Shown here in pieces: positions 61,791 to 64,000 of a DNA stretch of 64,000 bases. The notes under the pieces are model-generated. The model was not told the DNA's origin. It searched no databases and saw only the letters and a list, made by a program, of their open reading frames with translations. The DNA is from Mycolicibacterium monacense. Lineage in GTDB: Bacteria > Actinomycetota > Actinomycetes > Mycobacteriales > Mycobacteriaceae. The position numbers and the translations under genes are program-made. The stretch is taken from positions 5,022,001 to 5,086,000 of the forward strand of contig NZ_AP022617.1 in assembly GCF_010731575.1 (NCBI RefSeq), read 5' to 3'. How positions within the stretch are numbered: the stretch's first letter is position 1; each line of letters begins with the position of its first letter.

Positions 61791-62753
61791 ATGACCCCGA
61801 CCAATCCGATACTGGTCATCGGAGCCACCGGCCGACACGGCAACACCGGCGAGCACCTGGTGACCCGACTGCGTGAGGAGGGTCGGGCGGTGCGCGTGCT
61901 GGCGCGCACGTTCGGGGAGCGCACCGACCGCCTCGCCGACCTGGGTGCCGAGATCGTCCGCGGAGACCTCCAGGACCGCGGCAGCCTGGTCGCCGCCCTC
62001 GCGGACGTCGACCTGGCGTACTTCACCTACCCGATCGCCGACAGCGTCGTACCCGCGGCGGCCAATTACGCGTCCGCCGTGCGCGAGGTGGGACGTAACC
62101 CGCGCACGGTCGTGATGTCGATGGTACCGGCGAATCCGAACCACCCCAGTGACCTCGGCAAGGGGCAGTGGTTGGCCGAGCAGGTGATGGAGTGGGCCGG
62201 TCTCGACCTGCTCATCCTCCGCGTCGCCGCACTGTTCCACGAGAACCTGCTGGTGCTGCACGCGCCGTCGATCAGGAAGGATGCGGTGTTCCGCAACTCC
62301 TTCGGCGCGAGCGTGATCGGCTGGATCAGCGGCCGCGACGCCGCCGACCTGAGTGTGGCGGCACTCCTGCACCCGCAGCGCTTCGACGGGCCGGTGACCT
62401 ATCCGCGGGGTTCGGAGCAGTTCACCCATGCGGACATCGCCGCGCTGCTCTCCGAGGTTCTCGGTACGCCGGTCGGGTTCACCCCGGTCTGCGAGGCCGC
62501 GTGGCGCGACGAACTGCTCGAACTGGCGGACAACGACGCCGACGGCGTGGTGAATCCCGCGATGGCGCAGCACATCTCCGCGGTCGGTGCGGCGATATCC
62601 CGCAGTGGCGCCGCGATTCCCGCCGACCCGGCGACGCTGCGGGATCTGATCGGGCGCGAACCCGTCAGCCTGCGTGAGTACCTCGTCGCCAACCGGGAAG
62701 CGTTCGAGCCCATCGGCGTCCACACCCTTGTCGCGGCGAAAGCCGGGGAGTGA
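61791..62753 (+). CDS. NmrA-like NAD(P)-binding protein (atypical SDR)
   Basis: 320 residues. Cofactor loop GATGRHGNTG (~11-20), VRVLARTF, then an NmrA/QOR2-like body. Members are redox sensors or quinone/NADPH reductases. GAGGAG ribosome site before ATG 61791. Under apparent control of the divergent TetR. A DUF302 gene follows, a common pairing, but it is damaged here. Confidence 0.87.
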   Translation: MTPTNPILVIGATGRHGNTGEHLVTRLREEGRAVRVLARTFGERTDRLADLGAEIVRGDLQDRGSLVAALADVDLAYFTYPIADSVVPAAANYASAVREVGRNPRTVVMSMVPANPNHPSDLGKGQWLAEQVMEWAGLDLLILRVAALFHENLLVLHAPSIRKDAVFRNSFGASVIGWISGRDAADLSVAALLHPQRFDGPVTYPRGSEQFTHADIAALLSEVLGTPVGFTPVCEAAWRDELLELADNDADGVVNPAMAQHISAVGAAISRSGAAIPADPATLRDLIGREPVSLREYLVANREAFEPIGVHTLVAAKAGE

Positions 62754-62755
62754 CC

Positions 62756-63228
62756 ATGACCCAGGATGCGACATTGACCGCCCGAAGCGGGCAATGGGGC
62801 GCCGAGAACACCCGCACGACCTCGAGGCGTGCTCCAGCGCCGGCTCGTGGGCCGCCGTTCTGGCCGCGGTGGAAGTCCAGGCGCCCAACGGGTTCATGCG
62901 GTACTACCGCGGCGACGTGACCTCGGTCGTCGCGGGGTCGCCGTCACGATGGAAGGCCACCCAGTACCTGATGGGCAACCACACCATCGCCGAGACGATG
63001 TTCCGCCATGATCCGTCGGTGATGGTGTACGCGCCGCTGCGCACACTCATTTACGAGGACCCGGCCGGACGCACCCGGCTGGCCGTCGACCAGCCCAGCC
63101 TGCAGTTCGCCAGCTTCGGTGACCCCCGGATCGCCGAGGTCGGCGTCCGTCTCGACGCTCTCCTGTCGAGGTTGATCGCGCTTCTCGGCGGCGAACCGCC
63201 CGAACTGGCCGCGCTCAGGCCGGGGTGA
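62756..63228 (+). pseudogene. DUF302 gene, apparently frameshifted and shortened
   Basis: After the NmrA stop, ATG 62756 opens a frame (MTQDATLTARSGQWGAENT) that looks like the start of a DUF302 protein but soon reads out of frame. The DUF302 core (GFMRYYRGDV, GNHTIAETMFRHD, YAPLRTLIYEDPAG) is in another frame up to the stop at 63226-63228. The core frame has only a weak ATG at 62794, giving 144 residues without the usual N-terminal strand region. Either a frameshift plus small deletion inactivated the gene, or the short form is made. Overlaps the convergent neighbour by 14 nt. Confidence 0.55.
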
Positions 63229-64000
63229 TCGACACGAGGCTGAAGATCTTCACGCGGCCGGGCACTTTCGCATGACACTGCGACAGCAGCGGCTCCGACC
63301 ATCCCTCCTCGACGGTCACCTCGACCGGGCCGGACTCACCACCCAGCACCACCCGGTGGCGGTGGTCGGTGTGCTCGGCGGACAGCGTCGGCAGGCCCGC
63401 GATGCGGTCGTCGCCGTACTTCTCGCGGGCGAAGTACTGCGCGGCCTGCACCGCGTGCGGCAGCGAGGTGCGGCCCCGCAGATACCGGTTGTCCAACCGC
63501 CCGTCGAGATAGAGGCGGACGAGTTCGGCCGCATCGGTCGAGTCGACCCGTCCGTAGCACAGCCCTTCGGGCAGGATGAGCATCGTCGCCGCGAAGCGGT
63601 CACCACCCAGATGTGAACACTCCCAGGCCATCTCGGGATACGCGTCGGCGATCGCCGCGATCGCGCCGCGTCCGCGCACCGCACAGCACTGGTCGTGTCG
63701 TCCGTGTGCGCACACAGCCACGACCGGATCGGTCGACAGGGTGCCGTCGGATCCGTCCAGGGCGAGGTCGAGGTAGTCGCGTGGGTTGTCGACCTCGCCG
63801 GCGTACAGCGCTTCGCCGCCGACGACCGCCCGGGCGATGAACCACCGCCACCTCGGAGTGTCGGTCCGTCGTCCGTGGCGGCGGATGGCCGCGATGCGCA
63901 TCTTGGCGCCCTCGACGCGACGCACGATCGCCCGGCCGAGTTCGGGATCGATCACCGCCGGCGACTGCAGGAACGCCGAAGGTCCCCAGCCCCCGGGCAA
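63215..64000 (-). CDS. Sucrase/ferredoxin-like protein, 5' end beyond the window
   Basis: 261 residues present; the N-terminus is cut by the right edge. Thioredoxin-like [2Fe-2S] signature: VCAHGRHDQCCAVRGR and WECSHLGGDRFA carry the Cys/His likely to bind the cluster. The family name comes from a fused plant/yeast context; in actinobacteria the role is unknown, possibly redox. Ends convergent with the DUF302 gene. Confidence 0.82.
   Translation of the reverse strand: MPGGWGPSAFLQSPAVIDPELGRAIVRRVEGAKMRIAAIRRHGRRTDTPRWRWFIARAVVGGEALYAGEVDNPRDYLDLALDGSDGTLSTDPVVAVCAHGRHDQCCAVRGRGAIAAIADAYPEMAWECSHLGGDRFAATMLILPEGLCYGRVDSTDAAELVRLYLDGRLDNRYLRGRTSLPHAVQAAQYFAREKYGDDRIAGLPTLSAEHTDHRHRVVLGGESGPVEVTVEEGWSEPLLSQCHAKVPGRVKIFSLVSITPA

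Noticed and set aside
61570..61794. A 74-codon plus-strand frame from TTG in the tetR-nmrA gap
   Set aside because: No ribosome site, runs through both promoters and the second operator; the gap is explained by regulatory sequence.

Overview
The window is very GC-rich, densely packed DNA with short or absent gaps, frequent GTG/TTG starts, many 4-bp ATGA stop/start overlaps and several promoters whose -10 box lies 6-7 nt before the start codon (leaderless mRNAs). With a cutinase, a GH6 cellulase, a two-domain CaiB/BaiF CoA-transferase, a HelD-like RNA polymerase helicase, a DUF3516 helicase and paired acyl-CoA dehydrogenases, it looks like chromosome from a mycobacterium, most likely a fast-growing environmental one (Mycolicibacterium-like). 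I see no rRNA or tRNA gene, insertion sequence, phage gene or CRISPR array.

Region by region. 1-1941: end of a CopB-like metal ATPase, a His-rich membrane protein and two DUF202 membrane proteins. 1950-6924: a sulfide/persulfide detoxification locus equivalent to the staphylococcal cst operon: CstR-type repressor, TauE-type exporter and membrane rhodanese on the minus strand, divergent from a persulfide dioxygenase-rhodanese fusion, sulfide:quinone oxidoreductase and thioredoxin, with four CstR-like operators between. 6936-16332: mixed housekeeping and secreted enzymes (amidohydrolase, TspO-like protein, TetR/hydrolase pair, MOSC, SDR, pirin, GH6, cutinase). 16438-24633: ABC-F protein, flavin monooxygenase, old yellow enzyme, a DGPF/ECF42 sigma pair with a matching promoter, and an amidase. 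24699-26950: a four-gene overlapping operon (7Fe ferredoxin, Cys-rich HTH regulator, group III truncated haemoglobin, 3Fe-4S ferredoxin) divergent from a hemerythrin gene. 26958-33176: PucR regulator and a translationally coupled catabolic operon (permease, two SDRs, ureohydrolase, PgdA/PuuE-like hydrolase).

33198-35096 is the biotin ECF transporter bioYMN. 35196-40850 is a CoA-linked degradation operon (two acyl-CoA dehydrogenases, CoA-transferase, LysR). 40984-44496 is a TPP riboswitch followed by the thiamine-precursor transporter ykoEDC and a small P-loop kinase. 44489-56643 holds a diguanylate cyclase, a secreted GH5-like hydrolase behind a long structured leader, a glutamate-synthase-like flavoprotein, HelD, an ArsR/VOC pair, threonine aldolase, Nudix and a Ski2-like helicase. 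56705-59423 includes a cobalt-type thiocyanate hydrolase in which the beta and alpha subunits are fused. 59586-64000 has an MHS-type transporter, a TetR/NmrA pair sharing a repeated operator, a degenerate DUF302 gene and a sucrase/ferredoxin-like gene cut by the window end.

The parts that hang together best as systems are the cst-like locus, the globin/ferredoxin/hemerythrin locus, the PucR-linked ureide or guanidino-compound operon, and the thiocyanate hydrolase operon. All function calls come from reading motifs and gene context; no database search was run.
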